From Ilyomonas sp963847085 (lineage in GTDB: Bacteria > Bacteroidota > Bacteroidia > Chitinophagales > Chitinophagaceae): 64,000 nucleotides of DNA. Numbering within the stretch: position 1 is the first letter of the stretch; every line of letters starts with the position of its first letter. This document shows positions 1-8,088 of this stretch, piece after piece. The stretch spans positions 62,001-126,000 of the forward strand of contig CAWJYO010000010.1 of the NCBI GenBank assembly GCA_963847085.1, read 5' to 3'. The notes under the pieces are model-generated. The model did no database searches, had not been told where the DNA came from, and saw only the letters and a program-made list of their open reading frames with translations. The position numbers and the translations under genes were made by a program.

Positions 1-1281
1 AAAGCTGATTTTTATTTTACTCAGTTCATTAATGCGTGTGCGGGCTGCCATGGCTGCATCCATATCAATCGTCATGGTGATATAAAAATGCGGTGCTGTA
101 AATAAGCTTTCGCTTAAGCGGCGGGCAATGGTTTTGCGCATCTGCGAAACCGGAATTTCATCGAACGAAGCCACTGTGGTTGATGGTTGTATTTGACTGC
201 TTGCTGTTGGCTGTTGAACACTTGCGGCTTGCGGCTGACCGCTTGTAGCTGGCTGTACCGGCTGTTGCTCTGGTTTGTAATTTTCTATATCGGTTTTAGT
301 AATTCGTCCATTATCGCCTGTGCCTTGTACCTGCTTTAAATCAATGCCTTTTTCCTGCGCTAATTTTTTAGCTAATGGCGAAGCAAATATTCTTCCGCCA
401 TTAATGGCTGGTTGCGGCTGCACAGGTGTGCCATTGGTAGCTCCTTGTGGCTGAACGGCTTGCCCATTCTGCACTTCAGCGTTTTGGGGTGCAACATCGC
501 CTTCCGCTTTTTGTGTATCCGCTGCATCTTTTGGCGAGCTATCCAATGCGCCTGCGTGAGTGTCGCCCGCGCTGCTTCCGCTTCCGCCTTTAATGCCAGC
601 CACAATTTCCTGTACATTCAAGCCTTCTTTACCAATGATGGCAAGCAAATCATTCACCTGTATTTTCTCGCCCGGTTTTGCACCCTGGTACAACAATTTG
701 CCATCTTTATAACTTTCCAGTTCCATAGTGGCTTTGTCGGTTTCAATTTCGGCAAGCACTTCGCCTTTCTTTACATCATCACCTACTTTCTTTTGCCACG
801 ATGCCACTACACCTTCCGTCATGGTATCGCTCAGCCGCGGCATCAGCACGACTTCTTCCATCTTGCTATAATCTTTACCCGATGCAGACGACTGGCTTTT
901 CGCTGGCTGTTCGTTGCCTGCCGCTTGCGGCTCATTGCTTGCGGCTGGCTGTTGCTGCGGTGCCTGTGTATTGGTTGCCGGCTGCGAAGCGTTGGCTCCA
1001 TTGCCACCTTTGTGTTTAGCAACAATGCTGCTCACATCCTCGCCTTTGTTGCCAATAACGGCAAGCAAATCATTCACCTGCAGTTTACCACCATCGCCTG
1101 CGCCTACATGAAGCAGTGTGCCGTCCTTATAACTTTCCAGTTCCATGGTCGCTTTGTCGGTTTCAATTTCAGCCAGCACTTCGCCTTTCTTCACAGGGTC
1201 GCCCACTTTTTTATGCCAACTGGCAATCACACCTTCTGTCATCGTATCGCTCAGTCGGGGCATCAAAATTTCTTCAGCCAT
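1..1281 (-). CDS. pdhC: Pyruvate dehydrogenase complex E2, dihydrolipoamide acetyltransferase (5' part; 3' end outside window)
   Basis: E2 core subunit: it carries acetyl groups on lipoyl-lysine from E1 to CoA. The 427 visible residues contain two lipoyl domains, with the lipoylated Lys in ETDKATMELE at K43 and K183. A peripheral-subunit (E3)-binding domain starts near residue 300 (ASPLAKKLAQEKG), and the catalytic acetyltransferase domain begins near 375 and runs off the window edge. The start is the ATG at 1281, because the first lipoyl domain begins immediately (MAEEILMPRLSDTMTEG). The Ala/Gln/Pro/Ser-rich linkers contain 7-bp-period DNA arrays (195-257 and 901-956). Two-lipoyl E2 proteins are common in Bacteroidota. 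Confidence 0.95.
   Translation of the reverse strand, partial: MAEEILMPRLSDTMTEGVIASWHKKVGDPVKKGEVLAEIETDKATMELESYKDGTLLHVGAGDGGKLQVNDLLAVIGNKGEDVSSIVAKHKGGNGANASQPATNTQAPQQQPAASNEPQAAGNEQPAKSQSSASGKDYSKMEEVVLMPRLSDTMTEGVVASWQKKVGDDVKKGEVLAEIETDKATMELESYKDGKLLYQGAKPGEKIQVNDLLAIIGKEGLNVQEIVAGIKGGSGSSAGDTHAGALDSSPKDAADTQKAEGDVAPQNAEVQNGQAVQPQGATNGTPVQPQPAINGGRIFASPLAKKLAQEKGIDLKQVQGTGDNGRITKTDIENYKPEQQPVQPATSGQPQAASVQQPTASSQIQPSTTVASFDEIPVSQMRKTIARRLSESLFTAPHFYITMTIDMDAAMAARTRINELSKIKISF
195..257. repeat. Heptad (7-bp period) array inside the E2 linker
   Basis: Nine consecutive 7-mers can be read in phase from 195: gactgct, tgctgtt, ggctgtt, gaacact, tgcggct, tgcggct, gaccgct, tgtagct, ggctgta. 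Position 7 is T in eight of nine. Because 7 is not a multiple of 3, the encoded peptide repeats only every 21 bp, giving an Ala/Gln/Ser/Pro-rich linker. Confidence 0.7.
901..956. repeat. Heptad array inside the E2 inter-lipoyl linker
   Basis: Eight 7-mers in phase: cgctggc, tgttcgt, tgcctgc, cgcttgc, ggctcat, tgcttgc, ggctggc, tgttgct. This is the same gcttgcgg-type family as the array at 195-257 and the intergenic arrays near 8.0 and 20.1 kb. Confidence 0.65.
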
Positions 1282-1532
1282 ATCGGTATTGTTTCGCTTT
1301 TATAAATTGTTATTACAGAGAAAAAAATCGCTATTCAAGCAACCTGTTTTTCATCGTTATAAACGAGCGGTGAAATTACGGCAAAAACAAATTGTCGCAA
1401 GAAGTGATTGTTTTTTTATTGATTGGATGAAAAGCGTGTTTGAAAAGAAGATTTATTTTTATTCAAATAAAATTATTCTTTACGACGATTGAAACAAATG
1501 ACTGGCAACTCTTTAAAATCGTTAGACAAAAA

Positions 1533-1766
1533 ATGAACGATGATGAAGCTGCTTCCATTGTAAATTTTATTACAGAAAATATGGCAAAAAAAAATAAAGA
1601 ACAAATGCAACTATTGATAAAGAAAAAGGAAATAAATGAGTTGAAACAGGAAGTGATAAAGTTGAACCATAAAATGAGTAACGTTCAGTTTGATTTGCTG
1701 TTGAGAATAGCGATGGTGCTATTTGCGCTACTAATGTTTATGATTGTAAATCTTTATACCAGATGA
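1533..1766 (+). CDS. Small coiled-coil protein with C-terminal membrane anchor
   Basis: A 77-residue protein with an acidic N-terminus (MNDDEAASIV), a Lys/Glu-rich helix of about residues 20-50 likely to form a coiled coil, and one hydrophobic segment near the C-terminus (LLLRIAMVLFALLMFMIV). This layout resembles small tail-anchored CCDC90/DUF1640-like proteins, but the family is not firmly recognised. The frame stays open upstream to 1440; the ATG at 1533 is chosen because the upstream part is Phe/Ile-rich and looks non-coding. It converges on the ABC ATPase gene with a 9-bp gap. Confidence 0.6.
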   Translation: MNDDEAASIVNFITENMAKKNKEQMQLLIKKKEINELKQEVIKLNHKMSNVQFDLLLRIAMVLFALLMFMIVNLYTR

Positions 1767-1775
1767 TAGAAACGT

Positions 1776-2393
1776 TTATTTATAACCCATAATATTTAGT
1801 TTCTCTTCACAAAAATCATATTCATTTACATCGTTGCTACTTACTATAATAAGTTTGTTTTTGCAGTAATTTTCGATCAAATGATGATACAGCGCGAATC
1901 CCGTTGTATCAAGGTTAGTGCAAGGCTCATCTAACAACAAAATGGGAACATCCGAAAAGATAGCCTGCGCCAGTTTAATGCGTTGCTTCATACCACTGCT
2001 GTAATAACGGATTTGTTTTTGTGCTGCTTTTTCTAATCCGACAATTTCTATCATTTCTCCAATTGAAACCGATGGCAACAAAGGCTTGAAAGCCGCGTGA
2101 AAATGGAGAAATTCGGTTGCCGTCATTTCTTCAATCACTTCCAGATAAGGCGCACAAACGGCAATGTGTTGAAACACTTCAGCCTCATTTATTAATTGAT
2201 CATTTTTCTTCCATTCAACCTTGCCTTCATTGGCAGCAATATTGGCTGCAATCACCTGTAGCAACGTGCTTTTGCCACTTCCGTTCGGACCAATGATGGC
2301 ATAGCTTTTACCTTGTTCAAATAAATAATTTACGCTGCGAAAAATCCAATCCCTGTTAAAGCGTTTGCCTGCACTAAAGAGTTGGATGGTCAT
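1776..2393 (-). CDS. ABC transporter ATP-binding protein (stand-alone)
   Basis: A 205-residue nucleotide-binding domain. Walker A is GPNGSGKST (residues 35-43), the signature is YSSGMKQR, Walker B is ILLLDEP and the D-loop is NLD. The switch (H-loop) His, expected in a TH-x3-E context, appears as Asn187 (VSSNDVNEYDFC), so hydrolysis may be altered. No permease lies beside it; the upstream gene is yidC in the same direction, separated by a strong terminator. The partner subunit and substrate cannot be told from this sequence. Confidence 0.85.
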   Translation of the reverse strand: MTIQLFSAGKRFNRDWIFRSVNYLFEQGKSYAIIGPNGSGKSTLLQVIAANIAANEGKVEWKKNDQLINEAEVFQHIAVCAPYLEVIEEMTATEFLHFHAAFKPLLPSVSIGEMIEIVGLEKAAQKQIRYYSSGMKQRIKLAQAIFSDVPILLLDEPCTNLDTTGFALYHHLIENYCKNKLIIVSSNDVNEYDFCEEKLNIMGYK

Positions 2394-2394
2394 G

Positions 2395-2429
2395 GATGAT
2401 TGATGAATTGTGATTGTTGATTTATGAAA
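2395..2429. repeat. Heptad array upstream of the ABC ATPase gene
   Basis: In-phase 7-mers gatgatt, gatgaat, tgtgatt, gttgatt, tatgaaa, starting next to the ATG of the ABC gene. It is the gatt-type class also seen at 7751 and 54872. Confidence 0.55.
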
Positions 2430-2448
2430 ACAAATACAGAAAGTTTGG

Positions 2449-2492
2449 GCAAAAACAAACCCTTCTTTTTGGAAGGAAGGGTTTGTTTTTGC
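2449..2492 (-). terminator. Rho-independent terminator after yidC, built from the AAAAACAAAC word
   Basis: A perfect 17-bp inverted repeat (2449-2465 with 2476-2492) around a 10-nt loop. Both arms contain the recurrent word (aaaaacaaac at 2451, gtttgttttt at 2481). Read leftward from yidC, the T-rich right arm provides a terminator-like tail. Confidence 0.8.
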
Positions 2493-2533
2493 TTGCCCTT
2501 CTTCACCTGTAGAGAAGGGTTAGGATAAGGTAT

Positions 2534-4393
2534 TTATTTCTTCGTTCTGTCTCTCAGTTGCTGCATCTTTTTTTGCGTATCCACTTGTTGCTGAAAGCGT
2601 TCCTGCCACTTGGTTTGCGGTTTTTTCGGTTGCTTGCGTTTCACCTCAATTTCAGCCAATATTTTATCGTGGTTGATAATATAATTCTGAATAACGAATT
2701 GAATGCCCAGCGTAATTAAGTTTGACACCGTGTAATACCAGGTAAGCGCCGCTGGAAGACGGTTAAAAACAAACAACAACACGAAAGGAAAAATGTATGG
2801 CATATACTTCATGGCAGGGTTGCTTTGGTCGGGGGTCATGCTCATGTTGTAAAATGCAATGAAGAAGTTGGTGATAACCGCTGTTAGGGTAAACAAGCTT
2901 ACATGGTCGCCAAAGTTAAACGGTATGCTGAATGGCAGCTTTGCGATGACATCATACGTTGATAAATCGTGCGCCCACAAAAAGCTTTGCCCGCGCAACA
3001 AAATATTGCTGCTGAAAAAACTATACAAGGCAAAGAAAATGGGTATTTGTAAAAGCGCGGGAATGCAGCCACCGAGCGGGTTTACGCCAGCTTCTCTAAA
3101 AATCCGCATCTGGTCCATCGCGTATGCCTGCTGGTCGTTGCCGTGCTTCTTTTTCAGTTCAGCCAGTTCAGGTCGCAGCACTTTCATTTTGGCACCACTT
3201 AAATAACTGGTGTAGGTGAGGGGCGATGTTACCAAACGGATAAACAAAGTAAGCAACGCAATTACCCATCCAAAGTTCTTGATGAACGAAGCCAGGAAAT
3301 CGAATACCGGCATAATAATCCATCGGTTGATGTATTTTACAAACGAATAAATGCCCGAACCCAAATCCACAATTTCGTCCATGTGGTTGCCATACTTTTT
3401 CATTGTATAAAAAGCGTTCGGCCCATAATACAACTGTAAAGGCACGGAGATGTTGGGTGTGTTAGGCGTCGCAATCTGCATATCAGCCGAGGCAGCATAC
3501 AGCAGGTGCGAGCTATCAGGTTGCGAATTCATGTGCGCACTGCCGCCGCTTTTAAATTTATCTTTCGAAATGAGAGTGGTATTGAAAAACTGTTGCTTGA
3601 AAGAAAACCAATCTAACGGATTTTTAAAGTCCTTGCTTGCGCCGCCGGTAGCACGGTCGAAATCGTAGCCATCATTATTGTCGTAATAACAAAGTCGCGA
3701 TTGTTCTTTTTCGTAAGTGCCGGAATATTGGTGTTGATGTATGGAAATATTCCAGTGAAAATTCAAAACATTATTGGTAAGCAACTGGTTGGCGCCGTTC
3801 ATATTAATATTCCAGTCAATCATATAATTATCAGGCCGGATGGTGTATTGATGAACAATACTTTGTCCGCTGGCACCGGATAAAGTATAAGAAATGGTTT
3901 GACTGCCATCGGCATTTTTTGTAATCGCCGAAGGCGTAAAAAACAAATTGGAGGTTTCTGCGCTTTGGTTATGGCCGGTGTTAATGGCATAACCCATCGC
4001 ATCGGTTTTTCCGCCCGAAAGCATTACCTGCGTACTGTCAATAGACTTGAAATCTTTAAGTTGTACGCTTTTAATTTGTCCGCCTTTATTGCTGAACGTT
4101 ACCCGCATGAGGTTGTTTTCAACCACAGTGGTTTGTTCAGAGCCGATGCCCGCTGTTTGAAAGGAGCCTGCTTGCTCCTTACGTGTGAGAGAATCGGTAT
4201 GTAAAGAATCCTGGTAAGCCACGGCTGCGTCAACCGGTTTTATTTTTGCCGCATTTACACGAGCAATGGAATCCTGCGCCCTTTCCCCAGCAGCCTTCAG
4301 TACGGCTTGTTGCTTACTGGTGTACCAGAAATAAACGAAAAACAAAACGCCCAACAGCACAAAACCAATGACGGTATTTTTATCCGCTTTCAT
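2534..4393 (-). CDS. yidC: Membrane protein insertase YidC
   Basis: Inserts and folds inner-membrane proteins, alone or with SecYEG. The 619-residue protein has an N-terminal membrane segment (NTVIGFVLLGVLFFVYFWY), a large periplasmic beta domain of about residues 50-340, and a C-terminal 60-kDa inner-membrane core with the conserved GGCIPALLQIPIFFALY stretch, followed by a basic cytoplasmic tail rich in Lys and Gln. The start is the ATG at 4393 (MKADKNTV); the longer frame to 4420 would begin with TTG. It is divergent from ubiX across a spacer containing inverted heptad arrays. Confidence 0.95.
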   Translation of the reverse strand: MKADKNTVIGFVLLGVLFFVYFWYTSKQQAVLKAAGERAQDSIARVNAAKIKPVDAAVAYQDSLHTDSLTRKEQAGSFQTAGIGSEQTTVVENNLMRVTFSNKGGQIKSVQLKDFKSIDSTQVMLSGGKTDAMGYAINTGHNQSAETSNLFFTPSAITKNADGSQTISYTLSGASGQSIVHQYTIRPDNYMIDWNINMNGANQLLTNNVLNFHWNISIHQHQYSGTYEKEQSRLCYYDNNDGYDFDRATGGASKDFKNPLDWFSFKQQFFNTTLISKDKFKSGGSAHMNSQPDSSHLLYAASADMQIATPNTPNISVPLQLYYGPNAFYTMKKYGNHMDEIVDLGSGIYSFVKYINRWIIMPVFDFLASFIKNFGWVIALLTLFIRLVTSPLTYTSYLSGAKMKVLRPELAELKKKHGNDQQAYAMDQMRIFREAGVNPLGGCIPALLQIPIFFALYSFFSSNILLRGQSFLWAHDLSTYDVIAKLPFSIPFNFGDHVSLFTLTAVITNFFIAFYNMSMTPDQSNPAMKYMPYIFPFVLLFVFNRLPAALTWYYTVSNLITLGIQFVIQNYIINHDKILAEIEVKRKQPKKPQTKWQERFQQQVDTQKKMQQLRDRTKK

Positions 4394-4462
4394 TTGACTT
4401 GAAAAAAATTTGAGCGGCAAAGGTAGGGTTTGAAGCGGGAAGTTGCGGTAGCAGGGAAAAGA

Positions 4463-4561
4463 TGACAGCGGTTAGATGACAGTTGACAGATAGAGTTAGC
4501 GTTTGTTTTTGTTTCATTTCTGTCAACTAACATCTGTCAACTGTTATCTCTTATCCTCAAT
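4463..4561. repeat. Inverted pair of heptad arrays between yidC and ubiX
   Basis: The left array (4463-4497) reads tgacagc, ggttaga, tgacagt, tgacaga, tagagtt. The right array (4520-4561) reads ctgtcaa, ctaacat, ctgtcaa, ctgttat, ctcttat, cctcaat. The two are reverse complements in type and could fold on each other. Between them sits gtttgttttt at 4501-4510. Confidence 0.7.
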
Positions 4562-4573
4562 TATCTTTACACA

Positions 4574-5143
4574 ATGACGAACAAAATTGTAGTTGCCATT
4601 ACCGGTGCAAGCGGCAGCATTTATGCAAAGTTGTTATTGGATAAATTGGTGCAAAACCAAACGCAGTGGCAGGAGCTAAGTGTAGTGATGAGCGCCAACG
4701 CAAAAGAAATCTGGAAAACAGAATTGGGTGATGAGAGCTATAATAATTATCCGGTTCGGTATTGGGACAAATACGATTTTTCCGCACCTTTCGCTTCAGG
4801 TTCTGCCAAGTATAATATAATGATGATTGTGCCTTGCAGCATGGGAACCTTAGGAAGAATTGCCGCCGGAACGAGTGATGATTTGATTACCCGCGCCGCT
4901 GATGTAATATTAAAAGAACAGCGCAAACTGATTTTGATGCTGCGCGATACACCTTACAATTTGATTCATATCAAAAACATGGAAACGGTAACCTTGGCGG
5001 GTGGTATTGTTTGCCCTGCAACGCCTTCGTTTTACAGTCGTCCTAAAACCATTGAAGAAGTAGCGGAAACAGTAGTAGATAGAATGCTTGATTTGGCAGG
5101 ATTAGAGTTTGATAGTTATCGTTGGGGAAGTGAAAAGGAGTAA
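4574..5143 (+). CDS. ubiX: UbiX family flavin prenyltransferase
   Basis: Makes prenylated FMN, the cofactor of UbiD-type decarboxylases, from FMN and dimethylallyl phosphate. The 189 residues match the family length. The N-terminal Rossmann motif is AITGASGSIYA, and the conserved core reads VPCSMGTLGRIAAG followed by SDDLITRAADV and the LRDTPYNLIHIKNM segment. The ATG at 4574 lies just after a TATCTTTA sequence (4563-4570) that resembles the Bacteroidota -7 box. No ubiD gene is in the window. Confidence 0.92.
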   Translation: MTNKIVVAITGASGSIYAKLLLDKLVQNQTQWQELSVVMSANAKEIWKTELGDESYNNYPVRYWDKYDFSAPFASGSAKYNIMMIVPCSMGTLGRIAAGTSDDLITRAADVILKEQRKLILMLRDTPYNLIHIKNMETVTLAGGIVCPATPSFYSRPKTIEEVAETVVDRMLDLAGLEFDSYRWGSEKE

Positions 5144-5174
5144 TAGATGTCGGTTGACTAACTGAATTCAAATG

Positions 5175-5211
5175 AAAAGAGATCTGGTACAATAGCTACC
5201 GGATCTCTTTT
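5175..5211. terminator. Bidirectional terminator between ubiX and the MFS gene
   Basis: A 15-bp stem (5175-5189 with 5197-5211, one G-T pair), loop caatagc, flanked by an A-run on the left and a T-run on the right. It lies between convergent genes. Confidence 0.85.
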
Positions 5212-5248
5212 ACATATAGTGTTGATGCTGGTTAAGAACTTGTGATCA

Positions 5249-6493
5249 TCAATGCATAGCCATCGTCATTTCACTTTCCGGTTCTACTGCTTTCGCATTT
5301 TTCTGCCAGATAAAGAAGATAATAAACAGCACAATCAGTATTGCAGGAAAGGTCATCATTTTTAATAGCGACTGCTGCCCGGTTGCTAGTTCTAACGCGT
5401 TACCAGTAAGCCCTTTGGCTGCATTGGCTGTGCGGGCACTATCAATCCAGCCACCAATAATAGGTTGAAAGATGGCACTGGAAAACATACCGACACCGCC
5501 AACGATAGACATACCCAACGCGCTGCTACGTGGCACTCTATAGGCTACCGAACCAATCATTACCGGCCAGAAATAACAAATACCTACTGCATATACAATA
5601 GCTGCCATATAAGCCATGGTGCCTGTAACGCTACTGAGCAAATAAATACCTATGGTTGCAAAAATAGCCCCCATCAGAAGTACACCCGTTTGTCCCATGC
5701 GACCTACCACGGGACCGGCGAAGAACCTTCCCACCGCAGAAATGCCAGTTGTCAAAGCCAGAATAAGCATACCATTAGCACCGCTTGCGCCCAACACAAT
5801 ACTTACCCACTGGCTGGGGCCAAATTCCGATATAGCAGTAAGCGCCATGCAGCAGAACAGGAAGATGTATACAGGAGTAAGCATTGCCTTGAAATTTTCT
5901 TTGAAAGAAGTAGCTTCTGCGGCATGTGCTTTGGGAAATGTTTTGCCAAAAAATAAAACTGCATATAAAACGGTTGGTATCAAGGTCACCCACATTTGCG
6001 CCTGCCAGCTGGCTCCCATCTTAGTCATGAAGTAAGAGATGAGCGAACCAACGAGTATGCCGCCTGGAAACCACATGTGAAACCTGCCCAGCATTTTTTG
6101 CATCGTTACGCCCGAATACATATCAGCAATCATCGGGTTGCAGGACGCTTCAGTGCATCCGTTACCAACACCAATAAAAAGTGTTGAAACTAATAAAGTC
6201 GTATAGCCACCTGCAAAAATGGTTGAGAGAATGCCGATAGTATGGCAAAAAAAAGCTACCTGCATAATGTGTTTGGGTCCGACTGAATGGTATATCAACC
6301 CGCCGATAATCATAGCAATGGGAAAGCCTAAAAACCACATCGAGTTAATAAAACCAAGCTGTTCGGCTGATAAACCAAAACTTTGTCCCAACTGAGGCAG
6401 AATGCCGGCGCGGATAGAAAAAGTAAAAGCTGTAGTAATGAGTGCAAAGCAGCTTCCGTTAAACAAAGCGCTTTTGTTTACGTTCTCGTTCAT
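5249..6493 (-). CDS. MFS transporter
   Basis: A 414-residue polytopic protein with about 12 hydrophobic helices. It has the typical MFS loop region after helix 2 (GGLIYHSVGPKHIM) and a GGILVGSLISYFM segment in the N-terminal half. It is not followed by a regulator. The next upstream gene on the same strand is a Gfo/Idh/MocA oxidoreductase, 112 bp away, a pairing often seen with sugar or polyol uptake in Bacteroidota. The substrate is unknown; the sugar link is inference only. Confidence 0.88.
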   Translation of the reverse strand: MNENVNKSALFNGSCFALITTAFTFSIRAGILPQLGQSFGLSAEQLGFINSMWFLGFPIAMIIGGLIYHSVGPKHIMQVAFFCHTIGILSTIFAGGYTTLLVSTLFIGVGNGCTEASCNPMIADMYSGVTMQKMLGRFHMWFPGGILVGSLISYFMTKMGASWQAQMWVTLIPTVLYAVLFFGKTFPKAHAAEATSFKENFKAMLTPVYIFLFCCMALTAISEFGPSQWVSIVLGASGANGMLILALTTGISAVGRFFAGPVVGRMGQTGVLLMGAIFATIGIYLLSSVTGTMAYMAAIVYAVGICYFWPVMIGSVAYRVPRSSALGMSIVGGVGMFSSAIFQPIIGGWIDSARTANAAKGLTGNALELATGQQSLLKMMTFPAILIVLFIIFFIWQKNAKAVEPESEMTMAMH

Positions 6494-6605
6494 TCGAATT
6501 AATTTTTAGTTGTAAGCAATCGAAACAGAATTGTAAAGAATTAGTTTGACGCAATATAGAGCAAATTATGATTTGCAGAATAATATTATAGAAGGCGACT
6601 TTCAT

Positions 6606-7625
6606 CTAGCGTCTAATATCATCATTGTGTGTCTCATCTGCCGGATATTTGATGCCTGCTTGATGCCTGATTTCATCCAGCACCTGCATTAATTGCAATG
6701 TGTCATCGTGTGTCATAACCGGGCTTTCGGTTAAGCCTTGTTGCAAGCAATCGCACACATGCTGCGCTTCGTATTGATAGCCATGTCCGCCGCCTCTTTC
6801 TACCGGAATGATTTGTTTGGAATCAGGTTGACCAGGATAATATTCAATCACGGCATCAGGCGAATAAAAACGATGTGTAAGTTTGATGCGACCTCCAGTT
6901 CCATTGATGTTTGCCTCGGTGGCAAGATTGGAAGTGAAGGTTGAGAATAATTGTGCGATGGCGCCGTTATCATACAGCAATGTTACAGCGCATTGTTCAT
7001 CTACGCCTGTGTTAGCGGGTGTCATGAAAGCCTTTACAGCACCGGGTTTGCCAAGTACGCTCATTGCCATAAATACGTTGTAAATACCAATGTCAAGCAT
7101 GGTGCCGCCAGCGAGTGATGGATCGAGCAAGCGTTGCGGAACCGGCGATTGTGGTGCAAAACCAAAATTGATGAGCACTGATTTGATTTCGCCCAAAATA
7201 TTTTCTTTCAATAAGCTTTGCAGCTTTTGATAATTGGGTAAAAATTTTGTCCATAATGCTTCCATCAAAAACACTTTTTTCTCTCTCGCTTTTTCAATCA
7301 TCTTATTTGCCTGTGTATAATTTACAGCAAACGCTTTTTCGCAGAGCACAGCTTTATTGTGTTCCAAACAAAGCATGACATTATTATAATGTTCACTGTG
7401 CGGCGTGGCAATGTAAATGACATCTACATTTTGGTTTTGCACCAATTCTTCATAACTGCCATGCGTGTAAGCGATCGGAATGTCTTTGGCAAAAGCGTTG
7501 GCAGAGTCAATGCTGCGCGCACCGGCAGCTACTAAAACGGCATCATCAACCAACTGTAAATCGGTAGCGAATTTGCGGGCAATGCGACCGCAACCTAATA
7601 CGCCCCAACGTATTTTATCTGGCAT
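6606..7625 (-). CDS. Gfo/Idh/MocA family NAD(P)-dependent oxidoreductase
   Basis: A 339-residue two-domain oxidoreductase. The N-terminal Rossmann motif is GVLGCGRIARKFA, and the family EKP-type motif appears as CEKAFAVN, a form found in dihydrodiol-dehydrogenase-like members. A conserved MLDIGIYN segment follows. The likely reaction is NAD(P)-linked oxidation or reduction of a sugar or cyclic diol. The ATG at 7625 gives the expected N-terminus (MPDKIRWGVLGCG). The adjacent MFS gene may supply the substrate. Confidence 0.9.
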   Translation of the reverse strand: MPDKIRWGVLGCGRIARKFATDLQLVDDAVLVAAGARSIDSANAFAKDIPIAYTHGSYEELVQNQNVDVIYIATPHSEHYNNVMLCLEHNKAVLCEKAFAVNYTQANKMIEKAREKKVFLMEALWTKFLPNYQKLQSLLKENILGEIKSVLINFGFAPQSPVPQRLLDPSLAGGTMLDIGIYNVFMAMSVLGKPGAVKAFMTPANTGVDEQCAVTLLYDNGAIAQLFSTFTSNLATEANINGTGGRIKLTHRFYSPDAVIEYYPGQPDSKQIIPVERGGGHGYQYEAQHVCDCLQQGLTESPVMTHDDTLQLMQVLDEIRHQAGIKYPADETHNDDIRR

Positions 7626-7720
7626 AAGAAATCATTATTTATGAGAAGCAAATGTAGTGTTGAATGATTGTGTTTTGAACCATAGAGACGCGAAGATGCA
7701 AAGTTTCACGAAAGAGTTCT

Positions 7721-7854
7721 TCATTGCAAGGCACGAAGCAATCTATGGATTTGTGATTGATGAATTATGATTGATGAATACAAATTGACAAACTGATTAC
7801 AACTTGTAAATAATATTTATTGTACAGTACAGATTGCTTCGTTCCTCGCAATGA
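7721..7854. repeat. Inverted pair of 24-bp ATTGC(A/G)AGG...GAAGCAAT elements
   Basis: The element at 7721-7744 and that at 7831-7854 are inverted copies matching at 22 of 24 positions, 86 bp apart. The sequence is of the attgcgaggaacgaagcaat type, a dispersed palindrome seen in many bacterial genomes. Confidence 0.75.
7751..7799. repeat. Heptad array, gatt type
   Basis: Seven in-phase 7-mers: ttgtgat, tgatgaa, ttatgat, tgatgaa, tacaaat, tgacaaa, ctgatta. Confidence 0.6.
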
Positions 7855-8008
7855 CGATGAATGGCTCAATAGATTTCAAAGCGTACAAGTGTGATTCTTT
7901 TTTCTTTTTACTTAAAAAAGAAAAAAGAACAAATCAAAGATTGCAACAGACGATTAACAAGAATTACAAAAGCCGGGTACATAAAACTGTATTTTGTATT
8001 TTTTACTC

Positions 8009-8036
8009 GCAGCTCAATGCTCATAGCTTGCGGCTT
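8009..8036. repeat. Heptad array, gctt type
   Basis: Four in-phase 7-mers: gcagctc, aatgctc, atagctt, gcggctt, about 50 bp upstream of the BatD-like gene. Confidence 0.6.
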
Positions 8037-8088
8037 GCTTTTGTTTTTATAACAATTGTAAATACAAATTTTCGACTAATTTGCTTTG

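Larger units (their letters stand above)
7626..8088. other. Divergent intergenic region (463 bp) filled with dispersed repeats
   Basis: No convincing gene is seen. The spacer holds a fragment of a cgcgaagatgcaaag-type repeat (about 7688-7702), an inverted pair of ATTGC-type palindromes (7721-7854), a gatt-type heptad array (7751-7799) and a gctt-type heptad array (8009-8036). An open frame at 7851-8192 overlaps the next gene and is not supported. Confidence 0.6.

Noticed and set aside
412..1305. 297-codon plus-strand ORF opposite the E2 gene
   Set aside because: It is the antisense shadow of the two-lipoyl-domain E2 coding sequence; its internal repetition mirrors the lipoyl domains, and the encoded protein is Cys/His/Phe-rich with no recognisable fold.
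5465..5956. 163-codon plus-strand ORF opposite the MFS transporter
   Set aside because: Antisense of a membrane protein gene; the product is His/Thr/Asn-rich with no features, while the minus strand gives a full transporter.
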